Positions 37,114-46,514 of a stretch of 64,000 nucleotides of DNA are shown piece by piece. Below the pieces are notes generated by a model, which ran no database searches, was not told the origin of the DNA, and was given only the letters and a program-made list of their open reading frames with translations. Within the stretch, counting starts at the first letter, position 1. The number at the start of each line of letters is the position of its first letter. This DNA comes from Bibersteinia trehalosi (lineage in GTDB: Bacteria; Pseudomonadota; Gammaproteobacteria; Enterobacterales; Pasteurellaceae): assembly GCF_004346205.1 (NCBI RefSeq), contig NZ_SMAM01000003.1, forward strand, positions 177,552 to 241,551, read 5' to 3'. Made by a program: the position numbers and the translations under genes.

Positions 37114-37121
37114 ATATAAGA

Positions 37122-37436
37122 TTAAGCTAATTTTTCTAAAAATGCTGGAAGGTTTTGCGCACCAACCTGTTGAGCTACCACTTCACCATTTTTGATAATT
37201 GCTAAGAATGGGATACTGCGTACGCCAAATTGAGCCGGCACTTGTTGGTTCTCATCCACATTCATTTTTACGATACGGACTTTATCTCCCATTTCTGCGG
37301 CCAAATCGTCTAATACCGGGCCAATTGCACGACAAGGTCCGCACCATGGAGCCCAGAAGTCTAATAATACAGGCACGTCCGATTTTAAAACATCTTGTTC
37401 AAAAGTTGCATCAGTTGTGTGTAATACGCTGCTCAT
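37122..37436 (-). CDS. trxA: Thioredoxin 1
   Basis: The 104-residue protein carries the classical active site in [23 protein letters not shown] (Cys-Gly-Pro-Cys at about 32-35), the cis-proline loop RSIPFLAI (about 73-80) and the usual length. It is the general cytoplasmic disulfide reductase and the electron donor for DsbD, also in the window. Ribosome site AAGGAAACAAAATT precedes the ATG. A terminator-ended RNA lies directly upstream. Confidence 0.95.
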   Translation of the reverse strand: MSSVLHTTDATFEQDVLKSDVPVLLDFWAPWCGPCRAIGPVLDDLAAEMGDKVRIVKMNVDENQQVPAQFGVRSIPFLAIIKNGEVVAQQVGAQNLPAFLEKLA

Positions 37437-37465
37437 AATTTTGTTTCCTTAAATTTAATTAAAAA

Positions 37466-37557
37466 AGAAAACGCCCTGTGAACCAGAGCGTTCAAGCTAT
37501 TCGACAAGATAGTCACTTATCTCCCACTTTTCAAGTAGGAATTTTAAATTGCTGTGA
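37466..37557 (-). ncRNA. Possible 3'-UTR small RNA between the NCS2 permease and trxA
   Basis: Read on the minus strand, after the permease stop there are three hairpins in about 90 bases: CCTACTT-GAAA-AAGTGGG (about 37544-37527), a GACTAT...AATAGC hairpin, and ACGCTCTG-GTTCA-CAGGGCGT followed by TTTTCTTTTTT (37492-37463). The last is a good intrinsic terminator for the permease. The compact upstream hairpins suggest a processed small RNA or a regulatory leader for trxA. I do not recognise a family. Confidence 0.4.
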
Positions 37558-38862
37558 TTATTTTTCTTCATGAAGCTGATCTTGTGGTAACACAAGATTC
37601 AGAGTTAATGCCATTAATGAACCAACAGTAATTCCCGAACCAAAAATTTCTTTGATAAATGACGGAAGTTTATCTAACAACTCGGGGCGGGTTGTCACAG
37701 CTAAACCACAACCAATAGATACGGCAATAATTAAGCCATTACGGCGGCTACGTTCAATTCGGTCAAGCATTTGAATACCGGCTGCAATAATCATGGCAAA
37801 CATAATTAAGCCGGCACCGCCTAATACTGGCGTTGGAATAGAAACAATTAATGCGCCAAAAACAGGGAAAATCCCAGCAATAATCAACATGATTCCCATA
37901 ATGGTCACAACATAACGGCTTGCAACACCAGTTAATGAAATAATGCCGATATTTTGTGAGAAAGAAGAGAATGGGGTTGTAGACATGAGTGCAGCAAATG
38001 CTGAGCCTAAACCATCACATAAAATCCCGCGGCGTAAATGTTCTCCGGTAACTTCAGTTTTTGTAGCATTTCCCACGGCAAGGAAGTCTGCATTAGATTC
38101 AACAATGGTGACTAAATAAGCAATACTCATGCCAATAATGCCTGAAATTGGGAAGGCTAAGCCAAAATGTAGCGGCTTAGGTAGAGCGATAATCTCTGCT
38201 TGTTTTACGGTACTGAAATCAATCCATCCTAATAATAGGGCGACAATATAGCCAACCAACATACCAATTACGATAGCTGCAGCGGAAAAGATACCTTTTC
38301 CCCATTGCACTAAGCAAATCACTAAAATTAATACAAATGATGCCATTGCTAAATTAGCCGGATCCGCATAATTCGCATCGCCTTTTTGACCGCCGGCAAA
38401 CCAATCGACCGCAACGGGGATCAAGCTTAAACCAATCATCATTACCACTACTCCCGTCACCACAGGGGGAAAGAGTTTACGTACATAAGGCATAAAAAAG
38501 CTACCAATAATCATCACCAGTGAACCAACTAATGCTGAACCCATAATGCCCGCTACGCCATGCTCGCTAAATCCAATTGCAATTGCAGCCGCCACGAAGG
38601 TAAAGCTTGTTCCCATTACGGTTGGTAAGCGCAAGCCAACAGGGCCAACACCTTGGCATTGAATAATAGTGACAATACCTGAAACCAACAATGCTGCATT
38701 GACTAATACAATGGTGTCGGCAGTCGGTAATCCAAGCACTCCGCCTAAAACTAATGGTACAGCGATAATTCCTCCGATTGCAGCGAGCAAATGTTGAGCT
38801 GCAAGTAAGAGAGATAACCCAAATGGCGGTTTGGAATCGACAGGATAGCGTAAATTTTGCAT
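37558..38862 (-). CDS. NCS2-family nucleobase permease (xanthine/uracil type)
   Basis: A 434-residue inner-membrane transporter with about 13-14 hydrophobic helices. The N-terminal LLLAAQHLLAAIGGIIAVPLVLG and the core TVVESNADFLAVGNATK (here VTIVESNADFLAVGNATKTEVTGEHL, about 255-280) with NIGIISLTGVASRYV (about 312-326) are the NCS2 signature; the pattern IVESNADF is closer to xanthine/urate permeases (XanQ/PbuX) than to UraA. Substrate remains a guess between xanthine, urate and uracil. No purine riboswitch is visible upstream. Confidence 0.8.
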   Translation of the reverse strand: MQNLRYPVDSKPPFGLSLLLAAQHLLAAIGGIIAVPLVLGGVLGLPTADTIVLVNAALLVSGIVTIIQCQGVGPVGLRLPTVMGTSFTFVAAAIAIGFSEHGVAGIMGSALVGSLVMIIGSFFMPYVRKLFPPVVTGVVVMMIGLSLIPVAVDWFAGGQKGDANYADPANLAMASFVLILVICLVQWGKGIFSAAAIVIGMLVGYIVALLLGWIDFSTVKQAEIIALPKPLHFGLAFPISGIIGMSIAYLVTIVESNADFLAVGNATKTEVTGEHLRRGILCDGLGSAFAALMSTTPFSSFSQNIGIISLTGVASRYVVTIMGIMLIIAGIFPVFGALIVSIPTPVLGGAGLIMFAMIIAAGIQMLDRIERSRRNGLIIAVSIGCGLAVTTRPELLDKLPSFIKEIFGSGITVGSLMALTLNLVLPQDQLHEEK

Positions 38863-39026
38863 AATGAGGTTCTCTTGAGTGTAGAAATAAAAATGGGCGG
38901 TATTATAATTATTTTTTTAGATAAAGCAATCGTTTGCGCGAGATGTTTTTTTGGTAAAGAAATATGAATAGCTGACCGCTTGTTTCGCTTTATTTTTGAG
39001 CATAATTGAGTTAATAGGAGTTTAAA

Positions 39027-39230
39027 ATGACAACAATTACATTACAGCTAGAAGGTTTACACTGTGGACACTGTGTGAAAAGCGTAGAAAATGCATTATC
39101 TGCATTAGCAACGGTACGAGCCGTAAAGGTTGATTTAAACACTCAAACTGCAGTTGTTGAAAGCGATGAAACGCCCACAACATTGATTGAAGCTATTGTT
39201 GAAATTGGCTTTGATGCAAAAGAGGCATAA
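39027..39230 (+). CDS. copZ: CopZ-like copper chaperone
   Basis: The 67-residue protein is a single heavy-metal-associated domain: TITLQLEGLHCGHCVKSVENAL, with the C-x-x-C copper site at about 13-16, and a C-terminal VEIGFDAKEA. It would carry Cu(I) to the ATPase CopA encoded 28 bases downstream. No CueR or CsoR gene is adjacent, so the copper sensor must be elsewhere. Confidence 0.85.
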   Translation: MTTITLQLEGLHCGHCVKSVENALSALATVRAVKVDLNTQTAVVESDETPTTLIEAIVEIGFDAKEA

Positions 39231-39258
39231 GAAGAGGGTAGTTTGATAGGGAATCCTC

Positions 39259-41427
39259 ATGAAAGAACAACAATATTTACTCAACGGCTTACACTGCGCC
39301 GCTTGTGTCCGACGAGTAGAAACAGTAGTTAAGCGGTTAGAAAATGTCGAATATGTTTCTGTTAATCTTGCTGATCAAACCGCGTTTGTACAAGGTGATA
39401 TCAGTGCAAACCAAGTGATTGCTGCAATAACAAAAATAGGTTTTGGAGCGGAGTTACTGGAAAGCGAGCAAGAACGTCGCGTTAAGCAACAACAGCAAAC
39501 AAAAAAAATTTTAAATGAGAAAAAACAGCAGTTTATTTTAGCGTTAGCTATTGGTGCAATTTTAATGCTGTTTGGTATGCAATTTGGTATGCAGCCTACG
39601 CATGAGAATCGTTGGATTTGGCTATTTTGGGCGGCAATATCTGCCTTCACGATGTATTTCAGTGGACGCCATTTTTTTGTTGGCGCTTGGAAAACATTTA
39701 AACAGCGCACAGCAACAATGGATACGTTGATTGCATTAAGTACAGGCGTTGCATGGAGTTATTCTTTCTTTCTGACTCTTTTCCCACAGCCGCATAGCCA
39801 CCTCTATTATGAAGCGAGTATGATGATTATTGGCTTTCTTAATTTGGGTAAATTCTTAGAATTGAAAGCAAAACAGCGTTCCTCATTAGCATTAGAGAAA
39901 TTACTAGATCTCGCACCACAACAAGCGGTCATTTTGGAGGAAAATTCTGCAAAAGTTATTCCCGTGAAGGGAATTAAAGTGGGTATGCAGATCCAAGCGC
40001 TCACAGGAGACCGCTTAGCCGTTGATGGTACATTATTGCAAGGTACGCTTTGGGTTGATGAATCTATGCTAAGTGGAGAGCCTTTGCCTATCGAGAAAAA
40101 TAGCGGAGACAAATTGCGAGCAGGTACCATTGTACAAGATGGTGCGGGTGTGTATATTGCTGAGCAGGTCGGTTCACAAACAGCACTTGCGCGTATTATT
40201 CATGCGGTTCGTCATGCGCAGTCGAGCAAACCGCCGTTAGCACAATGGGTTGATAAGGTGGCGAGTGTATTTGTGCCGATAGTCGTTTCAATTGCGTTTA
40301 TTTCTGCTCTGGTTTGGCTTGCTGTTGGCAAAGATTTTGCCTTTGCATTGTCGATTTTTACCACCGTGTTGATTATTGCTTGTCCTTGTGCTTTAGGGCT
40401 TGCTATCCCACTTTCCACCATTGCTGGCGTAGCAAGGGCGGCAGAATTTGGGGTTTTGGTGAGAAATATTGAAGCATTGCAGGCAAGTAGTGAACTGGAT
40501 ACTTTAGTATTTGATAAAACAGGGACTCTAACGACAGGTGAAATGCAGGTGGTAGATGTCCAGATATTTAATGGAGCAGAACAAAATGAAGCGCTTGGTT
40601 TAATTAAAGCGCTTGAATGTCAATCTAATCACCCGATTGCTAAAGCAATTGTAAAATTTTGTGAAAATGTGACCGCTTGCTCGGTTGAAAATGTACAAGT
40701 GGTGAAAGGGCTGGGTATAACCGGAATATATCAAGGGCAAAAGGTTAAACTTGGTAATAAGGAATTTGTAAAATCAGAGCACTGGGTTCAGCCTTTATTC
40801 TCTTCAACAGCAATAATCGGAACGGAAGTTTGGCTTTCACTTGATGACATTGTTTTGGCTAAACTGACTTTGCAAGATCAACTTAGAGCTGAGAGTAAGC
40901 AGGCGATTCAAGTTTTTCAAGCACAAGGTTATCTGTGCATCATGCTCACAGGAGATCGCTCGGAGGTTGCTCAATATTATGCTAAAGAGCTAGGTCTTGA
41001 TGCGGTTATTGCAGATGTGCTACCTGAGCAAAAGTCTGCTGAAATAGCTAAGTTACAAGCTCAGGGCAGAAAAGTTGCTATGATTGGTGATGGGATTAAT
41101 GATGCGCCAGCGTTAGCACAAGCTAATGTGGGCGTGGCAATGCATCAAGGCAGTGAAATTGCCCTAGAAACCGCTGATTTATCTTTAATGCAAGCAGGGT
41201 TAAAACCGCTGAGTGCAATTTTGCCATTTTCTAAAAGTGTACTGAAAAATATGCAACAAAGCCTGCTTGGCGCATTTTTCTACAATATTATTAGTATTCC
41301 TGTCGCTGCCGGTGCTCTATATCCGTTTACCGGTTGGTTGCTTAACCCGATGATTGCCGCCATTGCTATGGCATTGTCATCGGTGACGGTGGTACTAAAT
41401 AGTCAGCGCTTGTTAGCCACGCGCTAG
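39259..41427 (+). CDS. copA: Copper-exporting P1B-type ATPase CopA
   Basis: Pumps Cu(I) out of the cytoplasm. The 722-residue enzyme has one N-terminal metal domain (GLHCAACVRRVE, about 9-20), the TGD/actuator motif LSGEPLP (about 272), the membrane copper site IACPCALGLAIP (CPC, about 376), the phosphorylation site DKTGTLTTG (about 420), the nucleotide-domain SNHPIAKAI (HP) and hinge MIGDGINDAPALAQANVGVAM (about 610). All essential motifs are intact. The gene begins 28 bases after copZ. Confidence 0.95.
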   Translation: MKEQQYLLNGLHCAACVRRVETVVKRLENVEYVSVNLADQTAFVQGDISANQVIAAITKIGFGAELLESEQERRVKQQQQTKKILNEKKQQFILALAIGAILMLFGMQFGMQPTHENRWIWLFWAAISAFTMYFSGRHFFVGAWKTFKQRTATMDTLIALSTGVAWSYSFFLTLFPQPHSHLYYEASMMIIGFLNLGKFLELKAKQRSSLALEKLLDLAPQQAVILEENSAKVIPVKGIKVGMQIQALTGDRLAVDGTLLQGTLWVDESMLSGEPLPIEKNSGDKLRAGTIVQDGAGVYIAEQVGSQTALARIIHAVRHAQSSKPPLAQWVDKVASVFVPIVVSIAFISALVWLAVGKDFAFALSIFTTVLIIACPCALGLAIPLSTIAGVARAAEFGVLVRNIEALQASSELDTLVFDKTGTLTTGEMQVVDVQIFNGAEQNEALGLIKALECQSNHPIAKAIVKFCENVTACSVENVQVVKGLGITGIYQGQKVKLGNKEFVKSEHWVQPLFSSTAIIGTEVWLSLDDIVLAKLTLQDQLRAESKQAIQVFQAQGYLCIMLTGDRSEVAQYYAKELGLDAVIADVLPEQKSAEIAKLQAQGRKVAMIGDGINDAPALAQANVGVAMHQGSEIALETADLSLMQAGLKPLSAILPFSKSVLKNMQQSLLGAFFYNIISIPVAAGALYPFTGWLLNPMIAAIAMALSSVTVVLNSQRLLATR

Positions 41428-41528
41428 CTAAAAACGCTTTATTGGAATAATGAGGTGGTGTGCATTTGCTTCGCGGTGGCAAAATTTGTCGCTATTGAGC
41501 GTGAATTTGAGTGAATATCTGGTATTTA

Positions 41529-41603
41529 GATAACTATTCTCATTTACGATGAGGTTGTTGATTATCATCTTTAACAACATAATTGAGAATGAATATCATC
41601 TGT
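41529..41603 (+). promoter_or_regulatory. Two Fur-like boxes upstream of yfeA
   Basis: GATAACTATTCTCATTTAC (41529-41547) matches the Fur consensus GATAATGATAATCATTATC at about 13 of 19 positions, and GAGAATGAATATCATCTGT (41585-41603) at about 12. Two operators before an iron/manganese importer fit Fur control, though MntR or similar cannot be excluded. Confidence 0.55.
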
Positions 41604-41673
41604 TGATCTTCTCTGCATTTCTCCTTATAATCTCTAGCACGAGAATAACCATACTTTGAATAAGGAGAAAGAC

Positions 41674-42552
41674 ATGAAGAAGTTACTCGTACTACTGAGC
41701 TCAGCATTATTGCTAGCCAATCCACTTGCGGCAAAGCAGTTTAAAGCGGTAACAACCTTTACTGTAATCCAAGACATTGCACAAAATGTGGCGGGTGATG
41801 CTGCGGTTGTGGAATCTATTACTAAACCTGGTGCTGAAATTCACGAATACCAGCCAACACCCCAAGATATTGTAAAAGCCCAATCCGCAGATTTAGTGCT
41901 TTGGAATGGCATGGGCTTAGAGAGTTGGTTTGAGCGCTTTTTCAGCCAAGTGAAGGGTAAGCCATCGGTATTGGTGACTGAAGGCATTCAGCCAATTGCT
42001 ATCGCAGAAGGCCCTTATAAAGATAACCCAAACCCACATGCTTGGATGTCGCCAAAGAATGCTTTAGTTTATATCGAAAATATTCGTAAGGCATTTGTCG
42101 AGCATGATCCTGCCAATGCAGAAACTTATAACCGTAATGCGAAAGCATATGCAGAAAAAATTATGGCGTTAGACGAACCATTACGCGCGAAGCTCAATGC
42201 AGTACCTGAGGCGCGCCGTTGGTTAGTAACCAGTGAAGGTGCATTTAGCTATTTAGCTGCTGACTATGGCTTCAAAGAACTTTATCTCTGGGCAATTAAT
42301 GCTGATGAGCAAGGTTCTCCGCAACAAATTCGCAAAGTGATTGATCAAGTTCGACAGCATAAAATTCCAGTGGTATTTAGTGAAAGTACGGTTTCTGATA
42401 AACCTGCAAAACAGGTAGCGAAAGAAACAGGTGCAGTCTATGGTGGCGTTTTATATGTTGATTCACTTTCAACTGCAGATGGTGAAGTACCAACTTATAT
42501 TGATCTGCTTAAAGTGACTGTTTCAACCATTGTTGAAGGGTTTAAGCAGTAA
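41674..42552 (+). CDS. yfeA: Iron/manganese ABC transporter substrate-binding protein YfeA
   Basis: The periplasmic metal receptor of a YfeABCD/SitABCD importer. The 292-residue product has a signal peptide ([20 protein letters not shown]) and the four metal ligands of the cluster A-I family: His in [12 protein letters not shown] (about 60), His in [13 protein letters not shown] (about 125), Glu in [16 protein letters not shown] (about 190) and Asp in GVLYVDSLS (about 265). The long His-rich loop of zinc receptors (ZnuA) is absent, favouring Fe/Mn. I start at the ATG behind AAGGAGAAAGAC. Confidence 0.9.
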   Translation: MKKLLVLLSSALLLANPLAAKQFKAVTTFTVIQDIAQNVAGDAAVVESITKPGAEIHEYQPTPQDIVKAQSADLVLWNGMGLESWFERFFSQVKGKPSVLVTEGIQPIAIAEGPYKDNPNPHAWMSPKNALVYIENIRKAFVEHDPANAETYNRNAKAYAEKIMALDEPLRAKLNAVPEARRWLVTSEGAFSYLAADYGFKELYLWAINADEQGSPQQIRKVIDQVRQHKIPVVFSESTVSDKPAKQVAKETGAVYGGVLYVDSLSTADGEVPTYIDLLKVTVSTIVEGFKQ

Positions 42553-43313
42553 TGAAAAATTCGCTGAAAGTGGAAAATGCGACAGTACGTTATAATAACG
42601 GGCATACCGCAATTTATGATGTTACTTTTCAGCTTCAAGGGGGCACAATTTGTGCCCTTTTGGGCGTAAATGGTAGTGGGAAATCTACACTATTTAAAAG
42701 TATTATGGGGTTAACTCCTCTTTCCCAAGGTAAGATCGAACTTTGTGGGTTACCCATCAATCAAGCATTAAAACGTAATTTAGTCGCTTACGTCCCACAA
42801 AGTGAAGAAGTTGATTGGCAGTTTCCTGTATCGGTTTATGATGTTGTGATGATGGGGCGTTATGGCTATATGAACTTTTTGCGTATTCCCAGTAAAACGG
42901 ATAAACAGAAAGTACAACAAGCTATGGAGAGAGTCGGTATTGCTCATCTTGCTGAACGGCAAATTGGGGAATTGTCTGGTGGTCAGAAAAAACGTGTTTT
43001 CTTAGCTAGAGCATTAGCACAACAGAGTCAGATTATTCTGCTTGATGAACCCTTCACTGGGGTGGATGTCGAGACCGAAAATACCATTATGCAATTGCTT
43101 AAACAGCTACGCGCTGAAGGGCATCTCATTTTAGTTTCCACTCATAATTTAAATACTGTTCCCGCCTTTTGTGATCAAACCGTCATGATTAATCGTACTG
43201 TGCTGTTTTATGGTGATATTGCGCAGACATTTACGCCAGAAAAGCTAGAACAAGTTTTTGGGGGGTATCGCTATACAGTTGCGCTAAGTAGTAAGGAGCC
43301 GTCTTATGCTTGA
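42552..43313 (+). CDS. yfeB: Iron/manganese ABC transporter ATP-binding protein YfeB
   Basis: A 253-residue ATPase: Walker [17 protein letters not shown] (about 35-50), Q-loop [18 protein letters not shown] (the EEVDW pattern is typical of YfeB/MntB), signature [19 protein letters not shown] (about 140), Walker [13 protein letters not shown] and switch LVSTHNL. Its ATG shares a base with the yfeA stop, and its end overlaps yfeC by 8 bases. Confidence 0.93.
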   Translation: MKNSLKVENATVRYNNGHTAIYDVTFQLQGGTICALLGVNGSGKSTLFKSIMGLTPLSQGKIELCGLPINQALKRNLVAYVPQSEEVDWQFPVSVYDVVMMGRYGYMNFLRIPSKTDKQKVQQAMERVGIAHLAERQIGELSGGQKKRVFLARALAQQSQIILLDEPFTGVDVETENTIMQLLKQLRAEGHLILVSTHNLNTVPAFCDQTVMINRTVLFYGDIAQTFTPEKLEQVFGGYRYTVALSSKEPSYA

Positions 43314-44199
43314 GGTATTACTTGAGCCTTTCAGCTACGACTATATGTTTAAAGCCATTTGGGTGAGTGGGCTGATTGGCGGAGTATGTGCTTTTATGTC
43401 GGCATACTTAATGTTAAAAGGCTGGTCATTAATTGGTGATGCGTTATCTCATGCGGTAGTTCCAGGGGTTGCAATTGCTTATGCATTTTCTCTGCCTTAT
43501 GCGCTCGGCGCATTTTTTTCTGGTTTTCTTGCCACGTTAGCTATTTTAGCGGTGAAATCATTGAGCAAATTACGTGAGGATGCAGTAATCGGCTTTATTT
43601 TCAGTACTTTTTTTGCAATTGGATTACTGATTGTCTCGATCAATCCAACCAGTGTTAATGTGCAATCTATTGTTCTGGGGAATATCCTTGGTATAGCAGA
43701 TGAAGATATTGTGCAACTCTATTGGATTTTGGGAATTTCAACGTTATTACTTGTGCTGTTTTGGAAAGATCTCTTGCTGGTATTTTTTGATGAAACACAA
43801 GCGCGAGCGGTTGGATTATCGCCCTTACGTTATAAAATTTTATTTTTTAGCTTGTTAAGTGCATGCGTTGTAAGTGCACTGCAAAGTGTCGGTGCAATTT
43901 TGGTGATTGCAATGGTGGTGACCCCTGGTGCAACCGCATACTTGCTGACAGATCGTTTTGGCTATTTAGTGCTTATTGCAATTATCATTGGAAGTGTAAC
44001 AAGTGCGATGGGGGCTTATTTAAGCTACTTTGCAGATGGTACAACAGGTGGATTTATTGTATCGATACAAACTGGCATTTTTCTATTAGCTTTTCTGTTT
44101 GCGCCTAAATATGGTTTCATTCCGCGCCGTTTTGCAAAAAAACAGCCAAATGTGAGCGCTTGTAAAGCCGAAAAAACAGGAGAGAAAGCTTATGGTTGA
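43306..44199 (+). CDS. yfeC: Iron/manganese ABC transporter permease YfeC
   Basis: A 297-residue permease of the metal ABC-3 family with about eight membrane helices. It shares with its neighbour YfeD the motif [31 protein letters not shown] (about 28-58). It has a cytoplasmic tail ([20 protein letters not shown]) rich in basic residues at the C-terminus. It overlaps both yfeB and yfeD by 8 bases, and is one half of the channel heterodimer. Confidence 0.93.
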   Translation: MLEVLLEPFSYDYMFKAIWVSGLIGGVCAFMSAYLMLKGWSLIGDALSHAVVPGVAIAYAFSLPYALGAFFSGFLATLAILAVKSLSKLREDAVIGFIFSTFFAIGLLIVSINPTSVNVQSIVLGNILGIADEDIVQLYWILGISTLLLVLFWKDLLLVFFDETQARAVGLSPLRYKILFFSLLSACVVSALQSVGAILVIAMVVTPGATAYLLTDRFGYLVLIAIIIGSVTSAMGAYLSYFADGTTGGFIVSIQTGIFLLAFLFAPKYGFIPRRFAKKQPNVSACKAEKTGEKAYG

Positions 44200-45013
44200 A
44201 TGGTTGAGCGAGCCTTTTGTTTTCCCTTTTATGCAACGAGCACTCATTATTGGGATTTTGGTAAGCTCGGTGTGCGCTGTGCTTTCTTGCTATTTAGTCT
44301 TAAAAGGCTGGGCATTAATGGGTGATGCAATTTCACATGCTGTGCTTCCTGGGATTGTTATTGCGCATTTGTTATCTTTGCCACTTGCTTTAGGTGCTTT
44401 TTCTGCTGGTATTTTTAGTGCGGTAGCAATTGGTTACTTAAAACAGCATAGCCGCATTAAGCAGGATACCGTCATGGGCATTGTGTTTTCGGGTATGTTT
44501 GCCTTTGGTTTAGTGATGTTTGCAAAATTGGATACGAACCAGCACCTATTGCATATTTTATTTGGGGATATTCTTGGTATTCATGACCACGACTTTTGGC
44601 TAAGTTTAGGTATTGCCACTCTTGTCTTGCTGATTATTTTGGTTAAGCGCCGTGACTTTTTGCTTTACTGCTTTGACCCAAGTCATGCAAGGGTTGCAGG
44701 GTTAAATAGTCAGCTATTGCATTATGGTTTGTTAGTACTACTGACCGCAATGATCGTGAGTGCGATGCAAGTTGTTGGTGTTATTCTTGTGGTCGCGATG
44801 TTAATTACCCCAGGGATGACAGGATTTGTTCTCAATAAGCGCTTTGATAAAATGCTTCTGACGGCCGTTTGTTCTGCGGTGTTAAGCGCTTATTTAGGCA
44901 TTTTGCTGAGTTTCCACTGGAACGTTGCAACTGGGGCAATGATTGTGGTGCTACAAGCAATCTGCTTTGTGCTTGCACTACTGTATAGCCGGCTTAAGGC
45001 AATTTTGCATTAA
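44192..45013 (+). CDS. yfeD: Iron/manganese ABC transporter permease YfeD
   Basis: The second permease (273 residues), clearly a paralogue of YfeC: CYLVLKGWALMGDAISHAVLPGIVIAH (about 32-58) and VVGVILVVAMLITPGMTGFVL (about 190-210) align with [20 protein letters not shown] in YfeC. Last gene of the operon; its last 20 bases overlap the convergent LysR gene. Confidence 0.93.
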   Translation: MVEWLSEPFVFPFMQRALIIGILVSSVCAVLSCYLVLKGWALMGDAISHAVLPGIVIAHLLSLPLALGAFSAGIFSAVAIGYLKQHSRIKQDTVMGIVFSGMFAFGLVMFAKLDTNQHLLHILFGDILGIHDHDFWLSLGIATLVLLIILVKRRDFLLYCFDPSHARVAGLNSQLLHYGLLVLLTAMIVSAMQVVGVILVVAMLITPGMTGFVLNKRFDKMLLTAVCSAVLSAYLGILLSFHWNVATGAMIVVLQAICFVLALLYSRLKAILH

Positions 45014-45884
45014 AATAATCCATGATGAGTTCACAAGCTATACGTACTTTTTCTGATTGTATTCGTTGTAATGTCACTAAATAGAGTGGAATTGCAGGAA
45101 GTTGCCAATCTGGGAATAGACGAATTAATTCGCCTGTTCCCAGCATTTTTTGTACATCCACATTGGGTTGTAATGATATACCCAAGCCACTTGTCGTTAA
45201 GCAGCGACTAGCATAAAGCGTATTACAATGTATCCGATAAGCTGGCTGAATGCTTTTTTGTTGTTTGCCTTTTTTCAGCGTAAATTGTTGAAATTTGGGA
45301 TTAGAAAAACTGATCCAATCCAGCGATTGTAATTCTTCCAATGTTGTTGGCACAGCCTTATCAGTAAAGAATGCTGGGCTTGCCACGGTATGCCATTCAA
45401 AGTCAGTGATATGTCGTGCAATCATATTATCACTCAGAACCCCTTCTCCAGCTCGGATAGCAATATCGATCCGCTGTTTTTCTAAATCGATCAATTTATC
45501 TTCAAACAGTAAATTGAGTCTAAAATCAGAGTAGCGATCAAGAACCGATTTGAAAACATTAACGAATAAACTATCGGTGAGCCCTGTGACACAAGCAATA
45601 TTCAATTGTCCTGATGGCGATGAACGAAGCTGCTCAAGGCTTTTGAGAGCATTATCGGCATTTTTTTCAATTTGCGCAGCATGTTCATAAAATGCTTCTC
45701 CTGCTTCGGTGAGTGAAAGTTTACGCGTTGTGCGAGTGAGTAGCTTGATATTTAATTGTTGCTCAAGTTTCTGGATGGTTTGACTAATGGCAGAGGCGGT
45801 CATTTGTAATTTCTCTGCTGCCGCTTGCATTGAGCCATGTTCCACTACTTTCACAAATACCGTCATGGCTTTGTAATCATGCAT
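44994..45884 (-). CDS. LysR-family transcriptional regulator
   Basis: The 296-residue protein has an N-terminal helix-turn-helix (MTVFVKVVEHGSMQAAAEKLQMTASAISQTIQKLEQQL) followed by the LysR linker TRTTRKLSLTEAGEAFYEHA and an effector domain. It resembles the CrgA/AaeR-like group. It converges with yfeD (20-base overlap) and diverges from the DoxX gene across a 119-base gap, so it probably regulates that gene. The ligand is unknown. Confidence 0.85.
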   Translation of the reverse strand: MHDYKAMTVFVKVVEHGSMQAAAEKLQMTASAISQTIQKLEQQLNIKLLTRTTRKLSLTEAGEAFYEHAAQIEKNADNALKSLEQLRSSPSGQLNIACVTGLTDSLFVNVFKSVLDRYSDFRLNLLFEDKLIDLEKQRIDIAIRAGEGVLSDNMIARHITDFEWHTVASPAFFTDKAVPTTLEELQSLDWISFSNPKFQQFTLKKGKQQKSIQPAYRIHCNTLYASRCLTTSGLGISLQPNVDVQKMLGTGELIRLFPDWQLPAIPLYLVTLQRIQSEKVRIACELIMDYFNAKLP

Positions 45885-46003
45885 AATGTTTCCTATTATT
45901 TAGTGATACTTAATAGTGTATTTAGAAATCTTACTCTTATCAACTAATGCACAATACGTATAATGCACGCTTTAAATTTCATTCATATTTTAAGGAAAGC
46001 AAA

Positions 46004-46414
46004 ATGAATCAATTAATTGAAAATTTACGTCCATATGCATTACTGATTGCTCGTGTTATTGCTGGTTATATGTTTTTATTACATGGCACAGCAAAATTCT
46101 TTGAATTTCCCGTTTCAATGACAGGCGGCAATGGCGCTGTTGCATTCTTTTCAATTTATGGTGCGGCAGCAGTGTTAGAATTAGTTGGGGGGATTTTTAT
46201 TATTTTAGGCTTATTTACCCGCCTAACAGCTTTTATACTCTCTGGCCAAATGGCAGTTGCCTATTTTATGTTTCACGCTAGTGCTGAAACATTGTTCCAA
46301 CCAATGCTAAATAAGGGAGAATTAGCTGCGCTTTATTCACTCTTTTTCTTAGTTCTCATTTTTACGGGAGCAGGAAAAATAGCACTTGATTATAAGATCG
46401 CGAGCAAAAATTAA
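46004..46414 (+). CDS. DoxX-family membrane protein
   Basis: A 136-residue inner-membrane protein with four helices, beginning MNQLIENLRPYALLIARVIAGYMFLLHGTAKFFEFPVSM; the LLHGTAKFFEFP stretch (about 27-38) and GGIFIILGLFTRLTAFI are typical of the DoxX/YphA group. Members are linked to oxidative or electrophile stress, with no settled reaction. I start at 46004 (AAGGAAAGCAAA site). The divergent LysR gene is its likely controller, as in many DoxX/LysR pairs. Confidence 0.8.
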   Translation: MNQLIENLRPYALLIARVIAGYMFLLHGTAKFFEFPVSMTGGNGAVAFFSIYGAAAVLELVGGIFIILGLFTRLTAFILSGQMAVAYFMFHASAETLFQPMLNKGELAALYSLFFLVLIFTGAGKIALDYKIASKN

Positions 46415-46434
46415 TTTTTTTACATAATTTCAAC

Positions 46435-46472
46435 AAACGGATTAGTGGATCAGCTGCTAATCCGTTTATTTT
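46435..46472 (+). terminator. Terminator after the DoxX gene
   Basis: AAACGGATTAG (46435-46445) and CTAATCCGTTT (46457-46467) form an 11-bp stem with an 11-base loop, followed by ATTTTT. Confidence 0.85.
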
Positions 46473-46514
46473 TCGGTAAAATCAGCCGAATTTTTTTATT
46501 TATAAGGATGTGCT

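Noticed and set aside
46415..46514. Manganese (yybP-ykoY) riboswitch before the TerC gene
   Set aside because: The 100-base gap is taken up by the DoxX terminator and a short AT-rich leader; the conserved riboswitch loops are absent.
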